DNA of 64,000 bases from Halegenticoccus tardaugens (lineage in GTDB: Archaea > Halobacteriota > Halobacteria > Halobacteriales > Haloferacaceae): positions 62,001 through 126,000 of the forward strand of contig NZ_SDIC01000009.1 of the NCBI RefSeq assembly GCF_004116405.1. The letters are read 5' to 3'. Both the position numbers and the translations under genes were made by a program. This document shows positions 16,424 to 24,979 of this stretch, piece after piece. Each line of letters opens with the position of its first letter. Position 1 is the first letter of the stretch. The notes below the pieces were generated by a model, which worked only from the letters and a program-made list of their open reading frames with translations, did not search any database and had not been told where the DNA came from.

Positions 16424-18856
16424 TCAGGTGTTTTCGAACACCAGTTCGCAGAGTCCGCGTTCGGCCTCCCGGAGGTGATAGGAGAACGTCGACTGCGTGA
16501 CACCGAGCGCCTCAGAAACGTCCTTTCCGGTTCGAACGCGCGGCGATTCGAAGAAGCCGCTCCGATAAGCCGTTTCGAGGACCTCGCGCTGGCGGTCGGT
16601 GAGTCGCTCCGCGAGGACGTTCCGCAGGTCTCGGCGCGTCTTGACCGTGCGATCACGGGTGCGACGAGCGACGAGTTCGGCTTTCGGATAGTGGACTCGT
16701 ACGGTCTCGATCAGCTCGCGCACGTCTGCGGCGGAGGGGAGGTCGACGACGATGCGAGCGACGTGGTCCGCAACGGTGAGCGACCGGATAACGGCGTTGC
16801 TATCGAGAATGCGCGACGCGAGCGTCGATTCCGTCACCACCCCTTCGAAGAGACACTCTTCCTGCTCGTCTTCGATGACCCGCACGTCTTCGATGCCGGC
16901 CATCCGTCCCGCGCCGGCGAGAACGTCCTCCCGGGACTCGTTCGGCGCGGTGAAAAAGAGGCGGTCCGGACCCCCGGATTGGGGAACGAGGCCGTCGAAG
17001 CCGATCTCGCATTCCGCTTCGCGCGCGAGTCGGGCGAGGACGTCGTTCACCTCCGAGATTTTCAACGTCACCTCGGTAACGCCGTTCGTCCGGAGCGTCC
17101 GCCTCGTCTCCGCGGCACCGATCGCGTGGGCGATCGTCTCGCCCAGTTCTCCCAACACCGTCCGCTCCAGTTCCGAGAACGCGTTCGGCGAACTCGCGTA
17201 CAGTGTCAACACTCCGTAGATCGATTCCTCGTAGACGAGCGGGATGCTGATAGTGGCTCGAAAGCCGTGCGACAGCATCGCTTCGCGCGACGGCTTGCAC
17301 CTCGGATCCGTCAGCACGTCCTGAATCACCTGTATCTCCCTCGTCTGGAGTGCCGAGGCTACCGGTCCCCGTCCGGTCGACGCGTCGTCGGTGTCGATCG
17401 CGGCGGCGTCGACGTAGCCGCTCCCGTTCCCGGCTCGCGCGCGGGGGACGATCGCGTCCGTCGTCGAGTCCCGGTCGCCGACCCAGACGAACTCGTAGGG
17501 ATCGAAGGCGGCGAGCCGTTCGCAGACGATTCGTTCGATCTCCGCCCGCGTGTCGGCGTCGACCAGCGCTTCGTCGATCCCTCGAATGACGCGATTGATT
17601 CGATTGAGTCGTTCCAGCCGATCGTTCTGTTTCCGGAGCGTGCGTTCGCGGTCGGCGCGGTCTAGTGCCGCTTCGATGTTCGCACCGACGGCGGTCGCCA
17701 CGTCGACCGTCGGATCGTCGAAGGCGCGCGGACGCGTCGAGCCGGCGCAGAACACGCCGTGTCTCCCGAGCGGGACGATCACACCGCTTCGAAGCGTCGT
17801 CTCGGTCCCGTCGAGGTCGGTCGAGGTCGGGCGGTCGTTCAAGACCTCCGTCTCTTCGGTGACGAACGTGTTCCAGGCGAGGTCCGTGTAGCGCTCGGTG
17901 AAGCCGGTGACGGGGAGGTCCGAGTCGGCAGCGCTGCTGCTGCGACACATCAGCTCGCCGGTGTCCTCGTCGTAGGACCAAACCGATGCGAATGTGACGT
18001 CGAGGACGTTTCGAACGATGCCGGCGGCGCGGTCGGCGATGACGTCGCCGTCGAGGTACATCAACTCCTGCGTCGCCCGGTTGAGCGCGCGCAAGCCTCG
18101 CTCGCGCCGTTCGAGAGTCTCGTAGGCCCGGACGCGTTCGAACAGCGACTGACCGGAGTGGTCGGCGTCGGTGTCCGCGACCGAATCAGCCTCGGTCTCG
18201 GCGTCATCGTACGGGAGATAGTAGAAGTGCCGCGCGGCCGTTCCGCCGTAGACGAGGCTCGGGTGGGCGCGAACGATCTGGTTTACGATCTCCGGCTCGA
18301 AGCGTGCGACGTTGTACTGGCAAATCCCGACCACGGGCCGGTTTCTGTACACGGAATTGAGTATTCGCTCGTACTCGACCATCCGGTCGAGGCTGTGGTC
18401 GCCGTCGAGCACCCACGTCATCTCCCCAACCATCCGGACCGCGTCGTGCCCGTCGCCGGTCAGCTCTCGGATCGTCTCCTCGGTTGCGGCGACGGTGTCG
18501 GCCGGATCGAACGCCCCGCCCCGCAGGAACAACTCGTCCTCCGCGTGAAACGAGAGGTCCCCGGCGTCGACGGCGGCGTCGACGTCGATCCCTCCCTCGC
18601 GCATCGCGGCGGCGACCTCCGCTCTCGTGTTGTCGTCGTAGAGATAGTAACAGTGCTCTCCGCGATCGAGGCCGTCCCGGATCAGGGGGACGACGGCCGC
18701 GAACTGCTCGGCTCGGTTCGCGTAGAGGAGCGCGATGTGGTCGTGAAGCGAACCGTCGAGGTCGTGCTCCGACGCACGTGCGTCCGAATCGGAGACACCT
18801 GGGGCGTGCGAATGTGGTGCGGAATCCAAGCCGCTCCGGCGTTCGTCCCGACTCAC
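16424..18856 (-). CDS. MEDS-GAF-GAF-HTH_10 regulator (Bat family)
   Basis: A haloarchaeal bacterioopsin-activator-type sensor regulator of 810 residues. The N-terminal region (about 35-210; HIALLYANRAEQFAAVVPLI, GICQYNVARF) matches the MEDS/DcmR sensory domain. Two GAF-like domains follow (about 245-400 and 430-580, the second ending ERTVLGELGETIAHAI), then a Bat-specific region and a C-terminal helix-turn-helix (LTDRQREVLETAYRSGFFE ... TQSTFSYHLREAE). Ligand and target are unknown. A single polypeptide combines sensing and DNA binding. The neighbouring small protein at 15949-16290 is the nearest candidate partner. Confidence 0.88.
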   Translation of the reverse strand: MSRDERRSGLDSAPHSHAPGVSDSDARASEHDLDGSLHDHIALLYANRAEQFAAVVPLIRDGLDRGEHCYYLYDDNTRAEVAAAMREGGIDVDAAVDAGDLSFHAEDELFLRGGAFDPADTVAATEETIRELTGDGHDAVRMVGEMTWVLDGDHSLDRMVEYERILNSVYRNRPVVGICQYNVARFEPEIVNQIVRAHPSLVYGGTAARHFYYLPYDDAETEADSVADTDADHSGQSLFERVRAYETLERRERGLRALNRATQELMYLDGDVIADRAAGIVRNVLDVTFASVWSYDEDTGELMCRSSSAADSDLPVTGFTERYTDLAWNTFVTEETEVLNDRPTSTDLDGTETTLRSGVIVPLGRHGVFCAGSTRPRAFDDPTVDVATAVGANIEAALDRADRERTLRKQNDRLERLNRINRVIRGIDEALVDADTRAEIERIVCERLAAFDPYEFVWVGDRDSTTDAIVPRARAGNGSGYVDAAAIDTDDASTGRGPVASALQTREIQVIQDVLTDPRCKPSREAMLSHGFRATISIPLVYEESIYGVLTLYASSPNAFSELERTVLGELGETIAHAIGAAETRRTLRTNGVTEVTLKISEVNDVLARLAREAECEIGFDGLVPQSGGPDRLFFTAPNESREDVLAGAGRMAGIEDVRVIEDEQEECLFEGVVTESTLASRILDSNAVIRSLTVADHVARIVVDLPSAADVRELIETVRVHYPKAELVARRTRDRTVKTRRDLRNVLAERLTDRQREVLETAYRSGFFESPRVRTGKDVSEALGVTQSTFSYHLREAERGLCELVFENT

Positions 18857-19033
18857 AGTATCTCAGAGAGGGCCGTCCGACTCAATAATGTAGCGGTGAC
18901 CGCGAGTCCACGTCCGCCGCGTCGGCGGCGTCGGTTCCGTCGACCCCCCGGGGGGAAGCGGGTGATTGGCGGTCGACGGAAATGACTTTGTGTAATCAGC
19001 ACCGAGGGACCCTGGAGGCCGCGAATCGGCCAT
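18857..19033. other. Non-coding stretch upstream of the CRISPR remnant
   Basis: No gene is visible between the Bat-like start and the first CRISPR repeat. If the remnant array was ever transcribed in the usual direction, its leader would lie here, but I see no clear leader motif. AT content rises slightly near 18980-18996. Confidence 0.4.
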
Positions 19034-19125
19034 GTTACGGACGAACCCTTGTGGGGTTGAAGCAGCGAAGACGACCGAGGGGATCACGAACTCTTGTTAC
19101 AGACGAACCCTTATGGGGTTGAATC
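19034..19125 (+). CRISPR. Two-repeat, one-spacer CRISPR remnant
   Basis: Two 30-bp repeats at 19034-19063 and 19096-19125 are identical at 27 of 30 positions (differences at repeat positions 6, 18 and 29). They begin GTTAC and contain GACGAACCCTT and GGGGTTGAA, the signature of haloarchaeal type I-B repeats. A 32-bp spacer (19064-19095) separates them, slightly shorter than usual. The downstream repeat is the more diverged at its 3' end, as terminal repeats often are. No cas gene occurs in the window, so this is an orphan or decayed array. Confidence 0.8.
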
Positions 19126-19394
19126 CCCCATCGAGAGCGTCCAACGATCCGGTCGGGGTCCGCAGAAGAAGCGGCCGATCTTTGCCGTCTCGTTCTCGCC
19201 AGACGCCGATTCGTACGGTTCGTGAAAACCTCACTTCGGACACCTGACGGAACAGCGACCGGGCGGCGGCAACAGCGTCGACGGTCTCGAACCGATTCGG
19301 GATGCGTCCCCAGTTGGAACGAAGCTCGAAGCGTCGAGGAAACGGACGAAACACTTCGCCGGCGAGATAACTACCAAGCATTTCCGGTAGTAGC
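19126..19394. other. Non-coding gap before metE-like gene
   Basis: About 270 bp without a convincing gene. A minus-strand open frame covering 19097-19396 overlaps a CRISPR repeat and has no recognisable features, so it is not called. Confidence 0.4.
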
Positions 19395-19402
19395 AAATAT
19401 TA
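19395..19402 (+). promoter_or_regulatory. TATA box of the metE pair
   Basis: AAATATTA is centred about 31 bp before the ATG at 19430; the message should be nearly leaderless. Confidence 0.5.
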
Positions 19403-19429
19403 AACAGCGGCATTACGTACGCAGGGACG

Positions 19430-20443
19430 ATGACCGAACTAGTCGCGACCACACCGGGGCTGTTCCCGCTGCCCGACTGGGCCAAACAGGACCTGTCGGA
19501 CCTGAAAGGCCACCAGAAGGGCGACCTGATCGGCGGCGACGAGGGTCCCGAGATCGTCGAGGCGTACGACGACGCCCGCGCAGAGGTGATCGAGGACCAG
19601 CGAAGCGCCGGTCTCGACCGGATCGTCGAGGGCCAGCTCCGCTGGGACGACAACCTCGCCCACCCGCTCGCGGTCCACGAGAACGTCGAGACGGGCGGCA
19701 TCGTCCGGTACTACGACAACAACAACTTCTACCGCGACCCCCGCGTGACCGGCGACCTCGGCTTCTCCGGCGACGTGGCGGCCGAGCTGGAAGCCGCCGC
19801 CGCGCTGCTCGACGCCGACTCGACCGACTCCCTCCAGGCCGTCCTCCCCGGCCCGTACTCGCTCGCCGACCTCGCGACGGACGAACACTACGGCGACGAG
19901 GCCGACTTCCTCGACGCCGTCGGCGGGTTCCTTGCGGGCGAGGTCGAGGCGTTCCCCGACCACGAGACGCTGTTCCTCCTCGAACCGTCGCTCGTCGAGA
20001 ATCCGCCGGGCGACGACCTCGACGCCCGCGCGAGCGAAGCGATCGACGCCGTCGCCGCCGCGACCGACGCGGACGTGGTCGTTCACACCTACTGGGGCGC
20101 GCTGGAGGAGAAGGTGTACGCCCACCTGATGGACGCCGACGTGGAAGCGATCGGGTTCGACCTCGTCGCCGGGGATCGGGCGCAGACGCTGTACAACGTG
20201 AACGAGTACGGGGCCAAGGACGAGATCGGCCTCGGCCTCGTCGACGGACAGAACACGCTCGTCGAGAGCGCCGAGACGGTCCGCGAACGCGTCGAGTGGG
20301 TGCTCGATCAGGTCCCAGCCGGCGACTTCGACCGCGCGTACGTGACGAGCAACACCGAGCTGTTCTACCTGCCGGTGAACAAACAGCGGGAGAAACTCGC
20401 CGCCCTCGCGGAGGCCGCGAGCGCGACGGAGGTGGAAGCATGA
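19430..20443 (+). CDS. MetE-like protein lacking zinc ligands
   Basis: 337 residues of the UROD/MetE-like TIM-barrel fold, homologous to the following gene (shared GPYSLADL/GPYTLANW and LGLVDGQ/LGVVDAH segments). The Zn-binding positions that make MetE catalytic appear changed: where the partner has HVCYGDY this protein has HTYWGAL, and where the partner has SPDCGLKLLP it has TSNTELFYLP, so both cysteines are absent. It is therefore probably a non-catalytic or differently acting partner, perhaps comparable to the N-terminal half of bacterial MetE. Its stop overlaps the next start (ATGA), indicating coupled synthesis. Confidence 0.82.
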   Translation: MTELVATTPGLFPLPDWAKQDLSDLKGHQKGDLIGGDEGPEIVEAYDDARAEVIEDQRSAGLDRIVEGQLRWDDNLAHPLAVHENVETGGIVRYYDNNNFYRDPRVTGDLGFSGDVAAELEAAAALLDADSTDSLQAVLPGPYSLADLATDEHYGDEADFLDAVGGFLAGEVEAFPDHETLFLLEPSLVENPPGDDLDARASEAIDAVAAATDADVVVHTYWGALEEKVYAHLMDADVEAIGFDLVAGDRAQTLYNVNEYGAKDEIGLGLVDGQNTLVESAETVRERVEWVLDQVPAGDFDRAYVTSNTELFYLPVNKQREKLAALAEAASATEVEA

Positions 20444-21516
20444 GCAGAGATCCGAGCGCCAACCGCGAGCAGTTCCGACCGAAAGATCACCCCAACGAGC
20501 ACTTCCTGCTCACGACCGTCGTCGGGAGCTATCCGAAGCCGAAGTGGCTCAACCGCGCGACGGATCTCGCCGAGGACCCCGACTCGAAGTTCACGGAGTC
20601 GCACCTCGACGAGGCGCACGACGACGCCTGTCGGCTCATCACCGACGAGCACGAGCGGGCCGGCCTCGACACCGTCGTCGACGGCGAGATGCGGCGCAAC
20701 GAGATGGTCGAGTTCTTCGCCCACCGCATCCGCGGGTACGAGTTCAACGGACCGGTGAAGGTGTGGGGGCACAACTACTTCGACAAGCCGAGCGTCGCCG
20801 AGACGGTCGCGTACGACGAGCCGTGGCTCGTCGACGAGTTCGAGTTCACCACGGACGCGGCGTCCCGCCCGGTGAAGGTCCCCATCACGGGGCCGTACAC
20901 GCTCGCGAACTGGTCGTTCAACGAGGCGTACGACACGGAAGAAGCGCTCGCCTACGATCTCGCGGATCTCGTGAACACGGAGATCGAAAAGCTCGTCGAG
21001 GCCGGCGCGCGCTACATCCAGATCGACGAACCCGCGCTCGCGACGACCCCCGACGACCACGCCATCGTCGGCGAGTGTCTGGAGCGGATCGTCGCCGACG
21101 TGCCCGAGGAGATCCGGATCGGTCTGCACGTCTGTTACGGCGACTACTCGCGCATCTATCCCGAGCTCAACGACTTCCCGATCGACGAGTTCGACGTCGA
21201 ACTGTGCAACGGCGGCTACGAGCAGGTCGACGTGTTCACGGAGCCCGAGTTCGAACCCGACCTCGCGCTCGGCGTCGTCGACGCCCACACCGCGGAGGTC
21301 GAACCGGTCGAGGAGATCAAGGAGAACATCCTCCAGGGCTTCGCGATCGTCCCGCCGGAGAAACTCACGATCTCGCCCGACTGCGGCCTGAAGCTCCTCC
21401 CCCGCGAGATCGCGTACGGCAAGATGGAGAACATGGTGAAAGCCGCGCGCGAGGTCGAGGCCGCGCTCGATGCGGGCGAGATCGACCCGGAACAGCGGAT
21501 CGCGACGGCCGACTGA
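20440..21516 (+). CDS. metE: Cobalamin-independent methionine synthase (MetE C-terminal type)
   Basis: 358 residues corresponding to the catalytic half of bacterial MetE and to archaeal MesA-type enzymes, which transfer a methyl group to homocysteine. Substrate and metal motifs are intact: VVGSYPKP near the N-terminus, the RRNEMVEFF segment, IDEPAL, HVCYGDY (Zn His and Cys) and SPDCGLK (second Zn Cys). The methyl donor in archaea is uncertain (a methylcobalamin protein or a reduced folate). It is coupled to the zinc-less paralogue upstream and followed by a T-run. Confidence 0.9.
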   Translation: MSRDPSANREQFRPKDHPNEHFLLTTVVGSYPKPKWLNRATDLAEDPDSKFTESHLDEAHDDACRLITDEHERAGLDTVVDGEMRRNEMVEFFAHRIRGYEFNGPVKVWGHNYFDKPSVAETVAYDEPWLVDEFEFTTDAASRPVKVPITGPYTLANWSFNEAYDTEEALAYDLADLVNTEIEKLVEAGARYIQIDEPALATTPDDHAIVGECLERIVADVPEEIRIGLHVCYGDYSRIYPELNDFPIDEFDVELCNGGYEQVDVFTEPEFEPDLALGVVDAHTAEVEPVEEIKENILQGFAIVPPEKLTISPDCGLKLLPREIAYGKMENMVKAAREVEAALDAGEIDPEQRIATAD

Positions 21517-21546
21517 CGGCGATTTCTTCGTCTCCGCCTCCCGCTC

Positions 21547-21553
21547 TTTTTTT
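21547..21553 (+). terminator. T-run after metE
   Basis: Seven consecutive T 30 bp past the metE stop; a plausible archaeal termination tract. Confidence 0.45.
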
Positions 21554-21738
21554 GCGCCGAACCGCGCCGTCTCCGTAGCTCCGAGCGACCCGATCGAAAG
21601 CCATCCGACGGACGAGTATGTCGACGCGCCGGGAAACATTGTCATCGACTACCATGCCACCGCTCTGACTGACCGCAGTCACCGACTTTCAGGAAATAGT
21701 AACTCACTACTGAATATCGATGATCTTGTTTTAGTTTT

Positions 21739-21750
21739 TTAATGCATTAA
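21739..21750. promoter_or_regulatory. 12-bp perfect palindrome upstream of the small peptide gene
   Basis: TTAATGCATTAA, an uninterrupted inverted repeat, lies just before the presumed TATA element ATTTTATC (21762-21769) of the peptide gene at 21795. It could be an operator or simply part of the AT-rich promoter. Confidence 0.35.
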
Positions 21751-21761
21751 ACCTTTAGAAG

Positions 21762-21769
21762 ATTTTATC
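21762..21769 (+). promoter_or_regulatory. TATA-like element of the small peptide gene
   Basis: ATTTTATC is centred about 29 bp before the ATG at 21795, giving a leaderless message. Confidence 0.4.
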
Positions 21770-21794
21770 TTTCACGCGCTCGTGCCTATGGACG

Positions 21795-21932
21795 ATGTCC
21801 GACAAAAACGACATGAAAGAGTACCTGGCCGCACACCCGAAGATGATCGGCGCGCTGTTCACGCTCGTTCTCCTGGCGTCGCAGGCCGGGAGCGCCCTCG
21901 CGGCCAACGGCTCCGGGTTCCACGGCCCGTAG
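21795..21932 (+). CDS. 45-residue single-helix peptide, convergent with CHAT gene (DUF7503-like)
   Basis: The protein has a charged N-terminal segment with a Pro turn (MKEYLAAHPK), one hydrophobic helix (IGALFTLVLLASQAGSALA, which also resembles a secretion signal with an AxA site) and a short tail ending GP. A second protein of the same plan is encoded at 63561-63746, also tail to tail with a CHAT gene. It resembles small haloarchaeal proteins that I believe are filed as DUF7503. It ends 22 bp from the CHAT stop. Function unknown; it could be a substrate, sensor or toxin-like effector for the CHAT protein. Confidence 0.75.
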   Translation: MSDKNDMKEYLAAHPKMIGALFTLVLLASQAGSALAANGSGFHGP

Positions 21933-21954
21933 ACGATCGAGGCACCGATCCCGT

Positions 21955-24084
21955 TCAGCCGACGAGGTCAGCCGACCAGCGGAGTTTTTCGTCCAGCAAC
22001 ACCGGACAGTCCTGAAACGACAGGAATTCCGATAGCGTATCGCCGTCTAGCTCGAACCGATTCGTGCTGCCGTAGCAGAGGTAGTAGTCCTCGTTGTCGG
22101 CGATGTGGGGGACGAAGATGCTCCCCACCCCGCCGCCGGTCCCAGGGTGGAGTTCGAGACGCAACTCGTACCGGTCGGGACCGGTCTCGTCAACGTGCAC
22201 GAGGTTCGGAACGGTGCTTTCCGCCTGCGACACAGCCAGTCGCCCGTCGCCGAGCACGCTGTACTGGTGGCCCTGTGCGCTCTCGGTCCGGGCGATGTTC
22301 AACGCCGAGTAGACGGTGAATCCGGCGTCGAGCAGGCGAGCGAACGTCGCGCCCAGTTCGGTCGCCCCCGCGTTTCCGACCGCGGCCGACGTGACGACGC
22401 CCGCGACGCCGCCGCGCTCTATGAGCGCGACGCCCTGGTCGCGAGACGCGCAGGCGTTGAGGAAAAAAGCGTCCACACCGACGCTCCCGTCGGGGAGCGC
22501 GCGCGCGTCGAGCAACCCGTCCGGGCACTCCATCCCGCCCGAGCGGATGTGACCGACGTAGTGGAGCAGGTCGTAGTCCGACCGGAGCACGTCTGCGAGC
22601 GTCCCCCTGTCCGCTTCCCAGTAGGTCGATACGTCGAACGGGGAATCCCGTCTGTACGTCCGGTCGACGAACTCGCCCTCGCGGGCCATCTCGGGATCGT
22701 TCACGACGACGGCGATCTCGAGTTCGCCCTCGGTCTCGGCGCGAGCGAGGCGGTGGTGGTGCGCGGTCGGCATCGTCCAGGACCGGCCGACCGGAACGCT
22801 CTCCGTGGGGCCGACCCAGGTCTCCCCCATCGCTTCACCGTCGACGACCCTCGTGGCGGCGAGCGGATCGTCCCCGGGGGATGAGTCCTCGTCCCTCGCC
22901 GTCGGGCACGATCCGTCGTTCGATCGCCCCGAGCGCAGGAACGAATCGATCGTCTCCGGGTCCACGGACACCGGCGTCGAGGCCGACGCGGCGCGGTCGG
23001 GCGGCGACACGAGAGCGAGGGCGTCGGCGAGAAAGGGTAACGTTCGGACGCCTTCGGCCTCGGCGCTCCCGGCGACGATCGCGCGAAGCTCCCAGGTCGG
23101 GACGACTTCCGAAACGACGTCCCAGGGGATCGAGAGATAGGCGTCCAGCTGTTCGCCGAGCGGCAGATCGTACAACGCCTCGAAGTCGAGATCGGTGAGC
23201 GCCTCGATTCGCCGCCGTTCCGCCAGCGAGAGGGAGTAAAGCCCTTCCGTCCGGGTACAACAGTCGAGCGTGAGCGCCCGTCTGAGCACGCGGCCGGCGG
23301 CGGTGTACACGTCGGGGTCGGAGAGCTGCACGGCGTTTCCGGTCCCCGTCCGCAGGCGCGCCGGCCCCCCGTCGCTCGATCGGACTGTCGCGCCGAGATA
23401 GTACGCGAGCGGTGCGACCGCGCACACCGCCCCGGGCGTCTCGGGAACGAGGAGTTCGACGCCGGTCGCTGGTCGATCGATCCCGTCGGGGACGTCGACG
23501 GAGGCGGCGGGTTCGACGAGCGGCGGGTGGCCGCGCAGCGTCGGATACGATCGCTCGCAGCTCGTCGTCTTGAGCGCCGACCCGAAGTACGACACCGCCT
23601 CCATGAGCGATTCGGGATCGGTCGGCGTCCTGATCGTCCCGGCCGGGTGCTGGTGGTACGAGCGGACCCCGATCGTCACCGCCTCCTCGCGCTCGAACTC
23701 GATCTCGGTGTAGGCGACGTTCGTCACGGTGAACGCGCCAGAAACGCGGAGACACAGTTTCACGGGCGTCGCCATTTCGACGACGTAGGCGTCGTCGCGC
23801 TCTTCCGGTCGGGGAAAATCGACGCTCGAGAAGTGTTGTACCTCGGAGATCATCTCCCCGGAGCCGTTTACGACGTACACCGCCGCGACGTCGGGAAGCC
23901 GGATCGCGGTCGTTTCGATCCGCGCCGCGGTGTCTATCGGCACGGCGAACGGGGCGGTGTCGGCGGGGGACGGCGAGACGGGCGACGGCGTCTCCACTGC
24001 GTACTCCTGTCTGTCGATCGGATCGAATATCCGAACGCCGGACGCGCCGTCCGTCCGCGCTCGAATCCGCGGCTGAAGCGACAT
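21955..24084 (-). CDS. CHAT-domain (caspase-like peptidase) protein
   Basis: 709 residues from the ATG at 24084 (a GTG one codon earlier is possible). The region from about 490 to 610 is a CHAT domain: a strand ending in LLHYVGHIRSGG (candidate catalytic His512) and one ending in FFLNACASRDQG (candidate nucleophile Cys545), then GVAGVVTSAAVGNAGATELGATFARLL. The N-terminal 450 residues are haloarchaeal, without TPR repeats that I can see. The last 60 residues (YGSTNRFELDG ... LRWSADL) recur in the partial gene at the window end. CHAT proteins are proteases activated in conflict systems such as Craspase. It follows the 24145-24855 gene by 60 bp on the same strand. Confidence 0.82.
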   Translation of the reverse strand: MSLQPRIRARTDGASGVRIFDPIDRQEYAVETPSPVSPSPADTAPFAVPIDTAARIETTAIRLPDVAAVYVVNGSGEMISEVQHFSSVDFPRPEERDDAYVVEMATPVKLCLRVSGAFTVTNVAYTEIEFEREEAVTIGVRSYHQHPAGTIRTPTDPESLMEAVSYFGSALKTTSCERSYPTLRGHPPLVEPAASVDVPDGIDRPATGVELLVPETPGAVCAVAPLAYYLGATVRSSDGGPARLRTGTGNAVQLSDPDVYTAAGRVLRRALTLDCCTRTEGLYSLSLAERRRIEALTDLDFEALYDLPLGEQLDAYLSIPWDVVSEVVPTWELRAIVAGSAEAEGVRTLPFLADALALVSPPDRAASASTPVSVDPETIDSFLRSGRSNDGSCPTARDEDSSPGDDPLAATRVVDGEAMGETWVGPTESVPVGRSWTMPTAHHHRLARAETEGELEIAVVVNDPEMAREGEFVDRTYRRDSPFDVSTYWEADRGTLADVLRSDYDLLHYVGHIRSGGMECPDGLLDARALPDGSVGVDAFFLNACASRDQGVALIERGGVAGVVTSAAVGNAGATELGATFARLLDAGFTVYSALNIARTESAQGHQYSVLGDGRLAVSQAESTVPNLVHVDETGPDRYELRLELHPGTGGGVGSIFVPHIADNEDYYLCYGSTNRFELDGDTLSEFLSFQDCPVLLDEKLRWSADLVG

Positions 24085-24144
24085 CACTACTTCACCGCCT
24101 ATCGTCGGGACGACGCGCGTTCGTCGATCACGGCGTCGGCCCTC

Positions 24145-24855
24145 TCATCGAACGTCGAGCGCGAGCGACTTTTGAATGTCGGGTTCCCGGAGGTCCCACG
24201 TCTGCGTGTATCCGCGGTCCGTCGCCTCGACCGAGAGAACGATCTCGAAGTCCGACTCCAGGTTGCGGACCGCGTCGTGCGTTCGAGGGAGCGGAAGGTA
24301 CACGTGTCCCATCCCCCGTTCCTCGCGGACGCGCGCGGTGACCGCGTCGACGAACGACATCGTCGGCGCGTCGCCATAGGTGTCGAGCAGCGGCGCGAGG
24401 GAGTCGAGACACACCCTGAGTTCGGCGGCCTGGAGCCCGTCCGCGGACCGCGTCAGCGAATCGATGCCGGCGAGCACGTCTCGCTGGAACGCGAGGATGC
24501 TCCCGTCGGGGCTGAAGATGCGCGAACCGTCTTCGACCGACGCCCCCGTGGAGCGCGCGCTCGCCGACCGTGCGGTGCCCTCGTGAACGAGAACTCGCGT
24601 GCGCTCTCCGTCGGCCTCCGACATCCTCGCCGGAAGCCGATTCGCCGCACTCTCGGCCACGTCGGCCGTGAGCGCGAGCAGCCGGTATCGGCGTTCGTCG
24701 GCTGCGCCGAGGTGGTGACGGCAGAGGTGCGTTCGGATCTCCGGGTGGAGATCACCGACGACGAGCGTGTTACAGCCCCTCGTCTTGTACGCGTGCAGGG
24801 CGGTGTCGAAGTCGAACTCCTCCGCCGGGAGTTCACCCCTGACGATCGTACCCAT
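24145..24855 (-). CDS. Partner protein of the CHAT gene (DUF7504-like)
   Basis: 236 residues, beginning MGTIVRGELPAEEF. The alternating hydrophobic strands (TRGCNTLVVGDLH, RLLALTAD, TRVLVHEG) and the later SILAFQRDVLAGIDSL and LRVCLDSLAPLLDTYGD suggest a Rossmann/RecA-like alpha/beta fold similar to KaiC-type or DcmR-type sensory proteins, but no Walker A motif is evident. I believe this family is filed as DUF7504 and it commonly accompanies CHAT genes in haloarchaea; I cannot verify that here. It is the first gene of a two-gene operon with the CHAT protein and is a natural candidate for a sensing or regulatory subunit. Confidence 0.62.
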   Translation of the reverse strand: MGTIVRGELPAEEFDFDTALHAYKTRGCNTLVVGDLHPEIRTHLCRHHLGAADERRYRLLALTADVAESAANRLPARMSEADGERTRVLVHEGTARSASARSTGASVEDGSRIFSPDGSILAFQRDVLAGIDSLTRSADGLQAAELRVCLDSLAPLLDTYGDAPTMSFVDAVTARVREERGMGHVYLPLPRTHDAVRNLESDFEIVLSVEATDRGYTQTWDLREPDIQKSLALDVR

Positions 24856-24979
24856 ACTTTCGATTCGAGACCGAGATAAGTAAACATTTCCGTGTGAAGA
24901 AGGCGTATACTGTAAACAATTTGTTAAGTTGAGCGCGGTTTCGAGGTCCTGGACGTTCGCAGTGAATGTAGATAATCTA

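Noticed and set aside
18970..19033. Possible third, degenerate CRISPR repeat upstream
   Set aside because: No alignment to the repeat beyond chance.
19097..19396. Minus-strand 99-residue open frame next to the CRISPR remnant
   Set aside because: Overlaps a repeat and shows no promoter or family features.
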